DNA from: Rhizaria sp. SCN 62-66 | Lineage: Eukaryota > Rhizaria, unplaced | Direction of reading: 5' to 3' | NCBI GenBank assembly: GCA_001724265.1 | Contig: MEDY01000057.1 | Coordinates: 1-64,000, forward strand | Length of the DNA: 64,000 nt | Shown: positions 10,683 through 21,655 of the stretch, piece by piece | Layout of the letters: every line of letters begins with the position of its first letter | How positions within the stretch are numbered: position 1 is the first letter of the stretch | The notes under the pieces: model-generated | Told to the model about the DNA's origin: nothing | Databases searched by the model: none | Seen by the model: the letters and a program-made list of their open reading frames with translations, nothing else | Program-made: the position numbers and the translations under genes

Positions 10683-11313
10683 TTACGTGGAGCCATAGGC
10701 GCGGTCGGCGCCTGAGCCTGCGCGCTGCAACGTGGCCGGGTTGTTTGTGATATGGCCACCCGAGGCCTTGATGGCGCACATCTGCAACGCAAGCGCCCAC
10801 TCGCGGCACTCCTCGGCAGACTTGGCCTGGATGTCGAGCTTGCCCTGGGACGACGCGGTGAGGTAGATCATCGCCTTGGTCGTAGAGACGTCCGCCGCAC
10901 ATGTTGCGCCGTAGAGGGAAAACTGGCGCAGGGGCACCGTCGCCTGCGAGAGGTCGAAATAGAGCGCGTATGGAACGAGAGTGAGTGGATCATGTGAAAA
11001 TGATTGAGATGATTGGCGCGAGCGACAGACAAACGAGTGAAGTGAGACAAGGGTTGTTGCAAATGAAAATGGCGCAGACAAAGAGCATAGTCGAGTGGCT
11101 GTCGGTGAAAACGAGCAAGCATTGATAGGCAAGACAGGGTTTACGTACGGTCTCGCCCGAAAAAATGAAGACGGTGTTGTTGCGGATGACGACGTAGCGC
11201 TTCTCCCACGCGCCCCAGGGGCAACAGCAGAAGGTCGTCTCCATGTGCACGTGCAGCCACCCGGCCTTGATGATCAGACCGCTGTTCAGGTCGCGGCTAG
11301 CAGGCGCCTCCAT
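10683..11313 (-). CDS. Small PH-domain protein
   Basis: Two exons on the minus strand, 11313-11149 and 10943-10683, joined at a phase-0 intron (GTACGT...GCAG), give 141 residues. A pleckstrin-homology fold fills most of the protein. Strand 1 is AGWLHVHM, strands 2-3 are WEKRYVVIRNNTVFIFSGET, and the next strand after the splice is VPLRQFSLYGA. Then come IYLTASSQGKLDIQAKS and the C-terminal helix EECREWALALQMCA with its invariant Trp. An unusual CCCPWG segment sits between strands 1 and 2, where phosphoinositide-binding PH domains usually carry basic residues, so lipid binding is uncertain. Retaining the intron would also read open for a while, but the spliced join restores the PH spacing exactly. 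The rest of the protein is a short tail with no second domain. Confidence 0.7.
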
Positions 11314-11835
11314 GCTGAATACATTGCGGGTGAGAGGTGCGGGCGCGTGCGCGCAGAGTGAGTGAGGCGACGTGGGCGTGCGTGAAAAGGGGAGAGAGAT
11401 ACCGGAAGATATGAGTGTGTTGTGAGAAATTTTAAATATAAATGAATACCTGACAACAAATTTGTCGCAAAAGTCGCGCTGAAATCTATGTTGTCGGAAT
11501 CTATAAAGCGTACAATCTATTTGAAAATGGCCCTCTCTGACACAGGAGGGGGTGTCCCAAATCGCGCTCCTTCACTGACGGACCTAGCGCATTTACCAAA
11601 CATATGCCAATGTAGCCCTCAATTAATCGCTGAGCATAAATAAAGACTTAAAGGTTAAATGTGGGCACGAATATTTCTCTAATGACCCTTTATTATTGTC
11701 AGGCCCTGCACCTCGGCCGCGTAATTGTGCTATGTACCAACTCGTATGAGTCAAAAATCGACGTAACCATACGGCGCGCCACACGCGCTGAACCACCGTC
11801 TTCGGTCTCTAGCCTCGAGCGCTCACTCACCGCCG
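11314..11835. other. Intergenic, 0.5 kb
   Basis: AT-rich sequence between the PH-domain gene start and the aprataxin-like gene stop (both minus strand). It serves as upstream region of the former and 3' region of the latter. No feature recognised. Confidence 0.45.
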
Positions 11836-13420
11836 CTATGCATGCGCTTGTGCCAGTGCATCTAATGCCCGCTTAAGCGCGGGCATATTGGGCGCCACAG
11901 CCGCGCCCGCGCTCGCAGCTGCAGCGGCCGCCACCGTCTCGGCGCCTGCGTTGCCGCGCAGCAGCTCGCGGTCACCCACGAGCGCGCCGTCGTCGCAGCC
12001 ACAGCGGGGGCCGGCGCCCACACGGCCAGCGTGGGCGCGAGCGGCGCCGTAGCACGCGTACGCGGCCCCGCCTGCCGCGACTGAGTCAGGACTCCCGCTG
12101 CTCTTGCTCGCGTGCGTGGTGCTATAGACAAGAGGGCCCTTTAGAATCGTATCGAACCACTCAGTGCCCAGAGCCACTTGCTCCGCACTGCGCGCGTTCG
12201 CAGCAGCAGCAGCACCGGTGACACGCGCAGAGACCGTGATCGCAAGCGGCAACGGCCCCTGCGCTGGCTCCGGTACTGACAAGCGCACTGACGTTAGAGC
12301 AGCAAGCGCAGTCTCGGGCACAGCGGCGCCAGTGCGGCTGGTGCGAGTGCTCGCAGCGGTGCTGAGCTCTTCGACGATGACGACGTCGCTATCATCGCCG
12401 CTCGCCTCGTGCTGACGCGCATCAGGGCGCGTATCTGTGCTCCCATGTGTACCTGTACTTGCTTGACCACGAATACTCGCATCACAACGCTGTTGTTGTG
12501 CCACTGACTCGCCACCAGCACAGCCGCCACTGCCGTCAACCGCTGCAATAACGGCGTCAACGGGGAGAAAGAACGGCGAGGTATAAGACAAGTAATGTTG
12601 TTTGTTCTTAAGCGCCTGTGACGAGAAGTCTTGTGAAATCACGTGCAGATGCAGCTGCGGCAGCGAGGGCAGCGCGTGGAAACCCAAACGCACGCGCGCA
12701 GACGGCGGGTAAGCGTTGCTGTGGCTGCCGCTGTTGCTGCTGCTGGTGTGCGCCAAATCTGTCGTTGAGTCAACGTTGTTGCTCTGAGAAACAGTAGTTG
12801 TGCCGATGTCGCTGCTTTCGTGGGTTAAGTCAGAGTTAGAAGTGGCGACGACAGCGGCGCAGAGCGCAGCAGCAGTGGTAGACGCGTGCTGCACACAGGC
12901 AAGAGGCGCTGCAGCGACCGAAAGCAGCGGGGCGTAAGCTGACTCTGGCACGAACTTACTCATTGGCGTCGAAGTCAAGCCGTCACCGTCGTCGCCGCGC
13001 GCTGAAATTAAGCCGCGCGGGACCGACCGTGCGTAAGCGCTGTCTGGTGTGGTGTGCAGCGCATAGAGCGCAAGAGCGCGCAGTGAACGCAGCGTGTCTG
13101 CGGCCTGGGTGCGGGACCGGGTTGCAGCGAGAGTGTGGAGCGACAAGAGGGCGGCGTCGCGTGGGACTGAAAAATGAAGATATAACAAGGATATAAACGA
13201 TTTTTAATAAGGCATGCAAATATTCGTTATTTTCTATAGAGTTAACCCAAAATGTAGTGTTATTTTTAGTATATCTTTGCAACGTACTGACGAGCCAGTG
13301 TGTTTTGGCTTTGGCGTAAGCGTCCTGAAGAACGACGAGCGAGGGTGAAAAGCACACCACAGCGGGGTCAGCCTCCAGTGCGTCATCATTACGCATAGCC
13401 ACGCGTACCAGTGCGGTCAT
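11836..13420 (-). CDS. APTX: Aprataxin-like HIT-family DNA repair hydrolase
   Basis: Exons 13420-13288 and 13166-11836 join at a phase-1 intron (GTACGT...TTTCAG), giving 487 residues from the first in-frame ATG. Aprataxin removes AMP from abortive 5'-adenylated DNA ends. The match is direct: DAYAKAKTHWLVIPRDAAL corresponds to the family's KYPKA..HWLVLP segment, and RLGFHALPSLPQLHLHVISQ is the HIT active site followed by DF.S..LKNKQHYLSYTSPFFL. The catalytic middle His and the third His are kept; the first His of the H.H.H motif is Gln. A Ser/Thr-rich insert interrupts the HIT domain. The C-terminus keeps an aprataxin-like NMPALKRAL, but the zinc-finger Cys/His are displaced or missing. There is no N-terminal FHA domain. 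An in-frame TAG at 13503-13501 limits upstream extension, so the true start (possibly another exon) is unsure. Confidence 0.75.
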
Positions 13421-13934
13421 CCACGCAGGGCCGCGAACGAAAGATGGCGCAGATGTGTGGGAACCGCGCACAGCATTGGATGCAATGGATGAAGCGGCTG
13501 CCTAGCGGGCATCGTAGGACGACTCGCGGGAGCGCGAGCGCGGGCGCGCTGCAGGAGCGGACATACGGCGTAAAATTGAGGTAGTATGCTTCAAAGGTAA
13601 CTTGATGTGTGTGCTGGTCCCAATAGTGCCGCGCAAAAACATAGACCGGAGCGGTGTAGCAAAGCACGAATCTGGCTCAAGGACGGCTTGGTGGGCGAGG
13701 CAGACTGCTGACAAGGCTAGTACGAAAAGATATTACATTGAGATCAATTTCGACTTTCCTGTAGTGCAATTTTACCAATATATTTTTTCTGTGTAGTTAT
13801 ATTATTACCTAAATTTTAACACGTATTGACGATGGATTTGTTGAGTTATTACACGTCGAAAATCTTGCTCACTCCTTCGCTCTTGCTCATCCACCTGTGT
13901 CCCGCCCTGGTCATCTCCCCTGCGCCCGCGACAG
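13421..13934. promoter_or_regulatory. Upstream region between aprataxin-like and ZIP genes
   Basis: A 514-bp interval between divergent genes. Its aprataxin-proximal 150 bp is GC-rich and contains short minus-strand frames, including a 20-codon one starting near 13564 that ends in TAG. A first aprataxin exon could therefore lie here. The ZIP-proximal part is AT-rich. No motif identified. Confidence 0.35.
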
Positions 13935-16155
13935 ATGCTGTCTGAGATCATCCTGACTCCCGGTCAGCAGGCGGTTCTTGCCACGATTGCAATCAGTGTC
14001 CTGCCGACGCTGGTGCTGCTGTTGGTGCCATTCTGCCACAGCTCGCGCGCTCCCGCTGCTAATGGTGGCGCCGCCGCCCGCAAGCAGTCCCCCGTGCCCC
14101 CGCGTCTGCTGCGCATTCTGCTCGCGTTTGCCGTCGGTGGCCTGCTCGGCGACGCGATTCTGCACCTGATCCCGCACGCCGTGTTTCCCCACGACCACGC
14201 TGGCGACCACGCTCACAGTCACGGCCTCGGCCACGCCCACAGTCACTCGGCTGTCGCGAGTGCTGGCCACGCGGTTGTCTCGCTCCCTCCCGCTGTCGCT
14301 CCGGCGGTTGTTGTCGCTCCTGCTGCTGCTGCTCACAGTCACAGTCACGACCATGATCATGACCATGACCATGGACATGGACATGGACATGGACACGCGC
14401 ATGCCCACAGCCATGCTCACAGTCACGACGACCACGGACATGGCCATGCCCACGGTCACGACCACGACCATGGACATGGACACAGTCACGGGGGCCGCAA
14501 GTGCAACCATGACCACAGCAACGACCACATTCACGCCCTCGGCGGCCACGCTCACGGTCACGGGCACGACCACAGTCACCATGAACACGCTCACAAGAAG
14601 GTCGATGCTGCTGCTGCGCCTGCGCCTGCTGCGGCGACGCATGCTAAGACTGATACTGCTGCTGCTGCTGCTGCTGCTCACAAGCATGAGCACGAGCATG
14701 ATCATACGCACGATGACCACGGCCACAACCACGGACACGGCCACGCGCACAGTCACGACGACCACGCTCACAGTCACGATGCCCATGCGCACGGTCACGC
14801 CCACGGCCACGATCACGGCCACGATCACGGCGCGTTCACCCGCGTTGGTCTGCTCGTGCTCGCAGGCATGGGCATCTTCTTCATCATCGAGCGGGTGGTC
14901 GCAGCCGCCCGCGCCGCCGCGGGGCTCGCCCCCGGGCACGGCCACAGCCACGGCGGCCACGGCCATGGCCACGGCAATCACTCCGCCGCCGCCGCGAGCA
15001 GCAGCAGCAAGGATGAGAGCGAGAGCGAGCAAGAGCCGGAGCAGACCGAGGACAGCGATATCGTCCGTCTCCGCCGCAGCTCTCGCTCCCGCGCGACCGC
15101 TACCAAGCCCAAGGCGGCTGACAACGCAAACGAGAGTGCCAATGCGAGCAAGAGCAAGAGCAAGACTGGCAAGCGCGCCACCAAGCCCGCTGTCCCGGCC
15201 GCTGATGCTTCAGCTGACTCTAAGACTGAGGTGGCTTCGACGAAGGGCGACGACGACGAGGAGGAGTCGACGCTTTCCGTGCTCACTGGCTCGCCCGCTG
15301 CGCTGCTGAACCTCGTGGCCGATGTGACGCACAACTTCACTGACGGTCTCGCTATCGCGGCGGCCTTCAGCGCAGGACAGGGGGTACGTGTCACTGTGAG
15401 ACTCTCATTATTCGAAAAATATCACATGTTTATATCAAAACTTAATGGTTCTATCTGTATTTATATGGATATTTTGCTTTAGAACTGTATGACTTCGGTT
15501 TCATGTTGTTGGTTCAATGCTCATTTATGCCCGCTTCCAACCTCTTTGTTTGCCTTATTTCTCTTTGCTTCTAGCTTGGTATCTCGACGCTGCTAGCCGT
15601 GCTTGTGCACGAAGTGCCGCACGAGCTCGGTGACTTTGCCGTGCTTGTCCAGGCCGGGCTCTCGCCCCAGCGCGCCCTCAAGATGCAGTTCGTCACCGCC
15701 ATCGGTACGTCACGCAAATCTACGAAATCAACGTCACATCACACTAAAGATTGAAAAATCGGTATTCGCTTTTGGATTCGCATATAATGGTATTTTTATT
15801 TAGTATTCTAATACTAACTTATATCACCCTGATTATGTTTCTATCGTGACTATTTGGTGCTTTTAAACACACAGGTGCTTTGCTTGGCGTTTTCGCTGGT
15901 CTGCTGGCGGCCGACACGTTCACCGCTGCATCCACAGTCATCCTACCGCTCACGGCAGGCGGGTTCATCTACGTCGCGCTCGTCTCGGTGCTGCCTGACT
16001 TGCTCAAGCCGCTGCCGCGCGATGTGGGCGAGAGTGACTGTGAGCTGCCCGGTGACGAGGCCAGTCCCGCGGCGCAGCTCGTAGACACGGCGTCGCTCGT
16101 TGCAGCGATGGCCGCAGGCGTATATCTCATGGTACTGATTATCGAGCTCGAGTGA
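13935..16155 (+). CDS. ZIP zinc transporter, LIV-1/SLC39A7-like
   Basis: Exons 13935-15383, 15575-15704 and 15875-16155 (introns GTACGT...CTAG and GTACGT...ACAG) give 619 residues. ZIP proteins carry Zn2+ into the cytosol; SLC39A7-type members sit in ER/Golgi membranes. Visible parts in order: TM1 (residues about 12-32), TM2 with [15 protein letters not shown], then about 200 residues dominated by [15 protein letters not shown] repeats. TM3 is [16 protein letters not shown] second charged loop rich in Ser, Asp and Glu is followed by TM4 with [15 protein letters not shown]5 carries the LIV-1 metal site [11 protein letters not shown]6-8 end in LMVLIIELE. Both TM4 and TM5 metal-binding His/Asp sets are intact, so the transporter should be active. 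Exon 2 encodes essentially TM5. The His loops are much longer than usual and lie on exact codon repeats. Confidence 0.9.
14191..14842 (+). repeat. His-rich codon repeat in the ZIP transporter loop
   Basis: Tandem degenerate units of CAT/CAC alternating with GAC, GGA and GCC codons, the longest pure stretch being near 14346-14400. They encode alternating His-Asp, His-Gly, His-Ala and His-Ser dipeptides, presumably binding zinc in the lumenal or cytosolic loop between TM2 and TM3. Confidence 0.8.
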
Positions 16156-16732
16156 AGGGGTGTCTGCGCGCCTTAGATTGGCTTGACAACAGAGCAAAAG
16201 TAGCTTTTGTGCAGCGGCAATGTGAACAACGCAAGTCAAATTTCCTGGGATATGAACGCATCTTTAAACGTGCGGTAAGACCGGACGATATTCACTGATT
16301 AAAATATTGTTGTGCAAACAAATACACTTGGTTACATAGTTGTATCTAGCTATCTGTGCTCTTGTTTCAAGTCAAAATATCGAAAAGCCACGTCTCACTG
16401 GACGAGTTTTTCGGTCCAGCTCAAAGTCGAGTCGGCCGATCGTTTTCGTGAGTAACGGCGGAGGAGTGAACGCAATCGCGTGACCGTCATAGAATCAGTT
16501 GATGAAAACATAATTAACATCAATAATATATCACTGCAAATTCTACCTTTGCGTTTTACTCACATCTCTCCTTGCGTTTTCTGTCCTGCCACATCGCCAC
16601 TTTCAGACAGCCCTAACAGCCTTAGCTGACATTGGGCTCGAATCTCCCTTTTTCTCGCGTCTCTCTCAGTCAGCGTTCTTCCCAAAACTCTCTCGCGCTA
16701 AGCTCATTTAATCTCACCGCACGCATTCCGCG
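16156..16732. other. Intergenic upstream of the Gln-rich gene
   Basis: 577 bp, AT-rich, with a C/T-rich stretch near 16555-16720 just before the start codon, probably a pyrimidine-rich promoter or 5' UTR. It contains GAGTCGGCCGAT near 16430; a close match (ACTCGGCCGATA) lies near 22501 in another upstream region. Confidence 0.35.
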
Positions 16733-17944
16733 ATGATGGCTACAGCCCCGCCCGGCGCGCCGCAGTGGGACGCCATCGACAACTTCCCGATCGACAGCAC
16801 AACCAGCAGTAGCAATGCACCTGCCGCGTCATCATCGTCCTCCGCCGCGGGCCCCGCTGCTGGCGGCTCCCAGCTCTACTACATCAACCCCAACGCGCCC
16901 GCCCCACAGCAGCAGCAGCCCCAGCCTCAGCAGCAGCGTGGCCCGCCCCCGCCGCTGCCCCCCGCGAATCTTATGTACTCCCCACACTCTTACCAACAAC
17001 AACAGCAGCAGCAGCAGCAGCCGCAGCAGCAGAGGCAGGCGCAGCCCCAGCAGCGGAAGTCGTACGGCTACCCGCCGCACCCGTCGCCCGCCGCGCCCCA
17101 CCCGAACTACAGCAGCCCTCAGCAGCAACAGCAACCGCAGGGACAATATCAGCAAAAGCAGCAGCAGCAGCGTCCGCCGCCGCCCCCCATGGCATCCAAC
17201 CCTTATCAGCAGGCGCCGCTCTTCTCCCCCGCTTCCCCCGCCTCTCAACAGCAGTTGCAGCAGCAGTATCAGCGCCCGCCGCCCCAGCAGCAGCCGCAAT
17301 CTCAGCTGCTGGCGCAGTCGACGTCGCACCTGAGCGAGGATGAGCTCGAGCGCCGCTACTTCCGCCAGCGCGAGGTCGGCGCGTACGGCACGCTCCAGGA
17401 CGACTTGTCCTCGACCTTCGCAGCCGCACAGCGCACTCTCAACCCCTCGCTCTCGCAGTCGCACGCGCTCGCACAGTCGCAGTCGCACCAACACCCGGCG
17501 CCCTTCAGCGCGGGGCCCGGAGCCGAGGCGTACTCGTACTCGGCGCAGAGCCAGCATTACGGCGGTCAACAGCAGGGACAACAGCAACAGGGTCCCGTTG
17601 CTGTGTTTGCCAACGGGCCCCACGGCCCCTCGCGCCGCCCCAACAACGGCTCTCAACAGCAACAGCAGGTGTACCCCGCGACGTCGTCCTCGTCCACGGC
17701 GTCGGCGTCGGCGCTCCCCGGCCTGCCCCGCGGAACGCATGGGGGAACGCGCGGGGTCTCTGCGGCCCCCGCAGCGCCGAAGCGGCAGCACCCGTTCTTG
17801 CGGCAACAGGCCGCGTCCTACGGCGTTGGCGTCGGCGGCAGCGCGAATAGCGCCAAGCGGCCTCCGCAACAGCAACAGCAGCAACAGCGGAGTCAGCAGA
17901 GGCCGAGTAGTGGGGCGCGCAACCGCGGTGCTGCTATGACTAAA

Positions 17945-17975
<31 letters not shown>

Positions 17976-20550
17976 CGAGGCAGGGTGGCGACAGTCACGG
18001 GTACGACACGTACGGCTCTGGCGCCACCGCCGGCTACTACACCAATGCCGGCTACACGGACAACAACAACAACAACAACAACAACAGCTACGGTGGCTAT
18101 GAGGATAATACGTTTGGCGGTGCCGCCGGCGCTGACGACGGCGACGGAGGTGACTATTTCGACTTCCTGACCGCACACAATGCCCAACAGCAGCAGCAAC
18201 AACAGGAACAACGACAGGGTTGGGGTCAGAATGGCGCCGGCAACCCCCCGCCTCCTCATGGTGTGGGCAGCGAGCTCCTCGCACTGCCCTCGGCCCCCGT
18301 CGACCACTACGGCAGCGCACACGGCCACAGTCACAACGGACAGCAGCCGCAGCAGCAGCAGCAGCCGGCGGCGGCGCGGCCGTTTCCGCCCCCCGCGCCC
18401 TCAGCTCGCGACTACCCCCACCTCGCCGCCGCCGCCGCTGCAGAGCAAAACAACAACAATAACAACAACAACGGTCAGTTTGTGCCCGGTGACCTCAACT
18501 TCAACGCTAAGCCTGCGTATAGCGGCTCCCCTGCTGCGTCGTCCCGCGGCACCGGCGCCGGCCGCCCCGCTGCGTACGCGCCGGACACGCGCGCCTCGCA
18601 GTCTGCGGCGCCGTACCTGGACCCGCGCGTGCCCGGCCCGCCGCCACAACCCGCCCCCGCGCTCACCACGGCGCCCCGCATCGCCGGCCTCCGCGCGCAG
18701 GACCAGCAGAACGCGCTGCCGCAGAGCTCGCAGGCGCAGTCTCAATCGCAACAACAGGCGGCGCAGTCGCACTCGGCGCTGCTTGCGCACGCGTCCGCCG
18801 CGACCAACTGGGCGGCCGATCACCCGCATATCAAGGCCGCGTGGGACGATCATACCGCTGCGCTCGCCGCCGCTAACGGCGCTAACAACAACAGCAACGG
18901 CACCGCTGGACCTCAGCAGTCTCAGTCTCAGCAGCGGTCTCACCGGACCGGCGCGAACGCGGCGGGGCCGGGGGCCAAGAGCGGTGGCGAAGGGGGGGAA
19001 GAGAGCGTGGCGGCGCGGCTGCGGCGCGCGCGGCAGGACGAAGACATGCGCGCGCGCGAGCGCGAGTGGCAGCGCCTCGTCGCCGGCGGCGGCAGCAACA
19101 GCGGCGGCAACGGCAACGGGAATGCTTCTTCGACGACGGGCAAGGCCGGCGCCCAACAGCAGGGACAGAGGGCTGGGCCGCAGCAACCTGGACAGCAGCA
19201 GGGTCAACAACAGCAGCAACAGCAGCAGCGGGAACGCGAGAGGTTGGAGGCTGAGGCGTGGGCGCAGTATGAGCGGGAGCCGCCGCTGCAGCAGGCGTAC
19301 CTTGGACTGCCTCCGGAGCAGCAGCAGCAGCAGCAGCAGCAGAAGGAAGCGCCGGCGACGGTGACTGACGCTGACGCCGATGTTGAGGCTGAGGCGGAGT
19401 ACCAGCGCGACTCCCAGCAGCAGCAGCACCAGCACCAGCACCAGCAGCAAGGATTTGGATCTTCCAAGTCTCAGTCCCAGTCTCAGCCTCAGAATAACGG
19501 TGAGTCTGTTGGTCCTGAGTCTACCGGCAATGCGACTGTGAACAACAACAGCAATCCTGACTCTGCACCTGTCTCCGAGCGCCAGCTAAGCCAAAACTCG
19601 TCTCAGAACAACAACGCCAACAACACTGGTGGCGGTTACGCGTCCGCCTCCCGCTCTGGCTCTCGCTCCGGCTCCCGCGGTGGCGCTACATCCGCCAACG
19701 GCTACGGCTCTGGTTCTGGCTCTGGCTCTGGCTCTGGCTCTGGCTCCGGCTCCCGCGGCGCCCCTCGCTCCCGCCCCGCCTCCCACAGCAACAGCAACGG
19801 CAACAGCAGTAGTGGTGAAACGGCCGAAGAGCGGTCCGCCGCGGCCCAGAAGCGCGCCCAACTGCTCACTCTACTGCGCTCCCAGAAGGAGTGGGAGACG
19901 CAGCACCGCGCCGCCGTGATCGGTGACCGCAAATCGGAGCACGCCGAGATCGTCTCGGCCCTCCGCGCCGCCGATTTGACCGGCAAGGCGCTCACGGCGG
20001 AGCAGTTGCGGCGGGAACATAAGGCCGCGCAGGCACTGGTGGCCGCGGCGGCGCAGCAGCACGCGCGCGCGACGGCGGAGCGGCGGCAGGAGCAACGGCG
20101 CGACGCCAAGCGCGCCGAGCTGGAGCGCGAGGCCGCCCGCGAGGCCGCGCGCAAGCAGCAGGCCGAGGACGAGCAGCGCAAGTTCGACGAGCTGGTCCGC
20201 GCGCTCCGCGAAGAGCAAGAGGCCACGGTGCAGGCGTACGAGCGCGAACGGACGCTGGAGCGCGCACGCGAGGTCGATAACCTCAAGCGGCGCTTTATTG
20301 GCGAGCGGATCGCCAAGATCACCGGTCAGGGCGCGCCGGCCGGGGGACTGGGCTCGGCCACGGTCACGGGCGCGGTGCCAGCGCAGCTCGCGGCGATGTA
20401 CCTCAAGCCGCTCGAGAAGAGCAGTAACAACAACAATGGCAACGGCAACGGCAACATCAACGGCAATGGCAACACTAACGCGAGCAACGGCGAGCAAGAC
20501 GAGGCTGATGCGAACAGCGCAGGCGTCGGCCGCTCCCCTAAGCAGCGGTC

Positions 20551-20589
<39 letters not shown>

Positions 20590-20926
20590 GTCGCCGCGGT
20601 CTGAGTCGCCGCGCTATCTGGGCAGCAAAACGGCCGGCGCGCGCGGGGCCCGCACCTCCGCCGCCGCCGCTGCTGAGAAGGAGCAGAGTGAGAGCAAGAG
20701 CAACAAGCCCGCGGCGGCTGGCAACAAGACCCGCGCTGTGACGCGCGCTGAGAAGTCGTCCTCTAACGCGCCCGCGACCGCGAATGGGAATGGGAGTGCG
20801 AAGAACAGCAGTGACGCTGCGGATGGCCCGCATGTGGAGGATGGTGGCGATTATACATACGCGCCGGAGGACGACGAGAGCGGCGCTGCCCACGGTTACT
20901 TGAGCCCCGAGGCGCATGGACAACAA

Positions 20927-20965
<39 letters not shown>

Positions 20966-21283
20966 GTGGATGTGTATGCAGTGAGCGATGGCACAGTCAA
21001 CGCTGGTGCTGATGGCAACGGCGACGGCAACGGCGATAACGGCGGCCCCAAGAGCGGCGTTATTGTGCCGCCTCTCGCGCTGAGCGGCGCCGTTGCCGCC
21101 AACGCAAACGCAAACGCAAACGTTAATCCTAATGCCAATGGCAAAGGTGAGATTCCTGACGAGACCGTGATTGCCCATGCCGATGCGAGCAGCGGCAGTG
21201 CTCCTGCTGCAGCTGCGCCGGCGCCGGCGTCCGGTGACACGTCGCGTGTTGCGTACGGCGTTGACCCCAGTATGTCACAGTGA
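16733..21283 (+). CDS. Large Gln/Asn/Ser-rich protein with a coiled coil, unknown
   Basis: One uninterrupted frame of 1516 residues beginning with tandem ATGs (MMATAPPGAPQWDAIDNFP). Most of the protein is disordered: many Gln runs (the longest about a dozen), Asn runs, Pro-rich PPPPP segments and a (Ser-Gly)n stretch. Short ordered islands are a charged segment around residues 202-220 (HLSEDELERRYFRQREVGAY) and a second around 755-780 (VAARLRRARQDEDMRARERE). A long, highly charged helix lies at about residues 1030-1195, containing AQLLTLLRSQKEWETQH, KRAELEREAAREAARK, FDELVRALREEQE and VDNLKRRFIGERIAKITGQ. Such helices form coiled coils. Gln-rich disorder plus a coiled coil is common in scaffold and condensate-forming proteins, but I do not recognise a family. 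Confidence 0.65.
17945..17974 (+). repeat. Pure CAG tract (polyglutamine)
   Basis: About nine uninterrupted CAG codons after one CAA within the Gln-rich gene. Uninterrupted repeats like this are prone to length change. Confidence 0.85.
19700..19753 (+). repeat. GGCTCT tandem repeat (Ser-Gly run)
   Basis: Near-perfect tandem hexamers encoding alternating Gly and Ser in the Gln-rich protein, just before the coiled-coil region. Likely a flexible linker. Confidence 0.8.
20552..20587 (+). repeat. Pure CAG tract (polyglutamine)
   Basis: About a dozen uninterrupted CAG codons in the C-terminal third of the Gln-rich protein, followed by RSPRSESPR, an SR-like patch. Confidence 0.85.
20921..20962 (+). 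repeat. CAA/CAG tract (polyglutamine)
   Basis: Third long Gln run of the same protein: a few CAA codons followed by about eleven CAG codons. Confidence 0.85.
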
Positions 21284-21655
21284 GTGCGCTGTTGTGTTAA
21301 CTCACTAGGGCCAGCTGCTTAGCAACTGACGCGAGGAATCATGTCTGCCGGTTACAGAGATGAGACATTCCCTCAAGACAGAGTGGGATGTTGTATGATT
21401 TACAATTTATATATTAAGACTTTCACACAATGACAAACACCACTATACAAAGAGTTCGTTTTTTTATTTCTCAATCAACCGCGGACGTACATATCAAATT
21501 TAACACAGTCTACGTATTATAGTGCATACAATGGCCATCTGTCGTGGGACGACGCATCTGCAACCATGCAAAGAGTATCGGCAATGTGATCGCATGTCAG
21601 TTCAGTACCCGTCTCAGCGCCATCACGCGCTCTCTGTGTGCATATGTATCTGAGC
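21284..21655. other. Intergenic between convergent genes
   Basis: 372 bp of AT-rich sequence holding the 3' UTRs of the Gln-rich gene (plus) and the EF-hand gene (minus). Nothing else recognised. Confidence 0.45.

Noticed and set aside
13911-15032. 373-codon minus-strand Val/Met-rich frame opposite the ZIP gene
   Set aside because: Antisense of CAT/CAC His codons gives Met/Val. The plus strand has full ZIP motifs.
16832-18334. 500-codon minus-strand Leu/Arg-rich frame inside the Gln-rich gene
   Set aside because: Antisense of CAG runs gives Leu runs. The result looks membrane-like but is an artefact.
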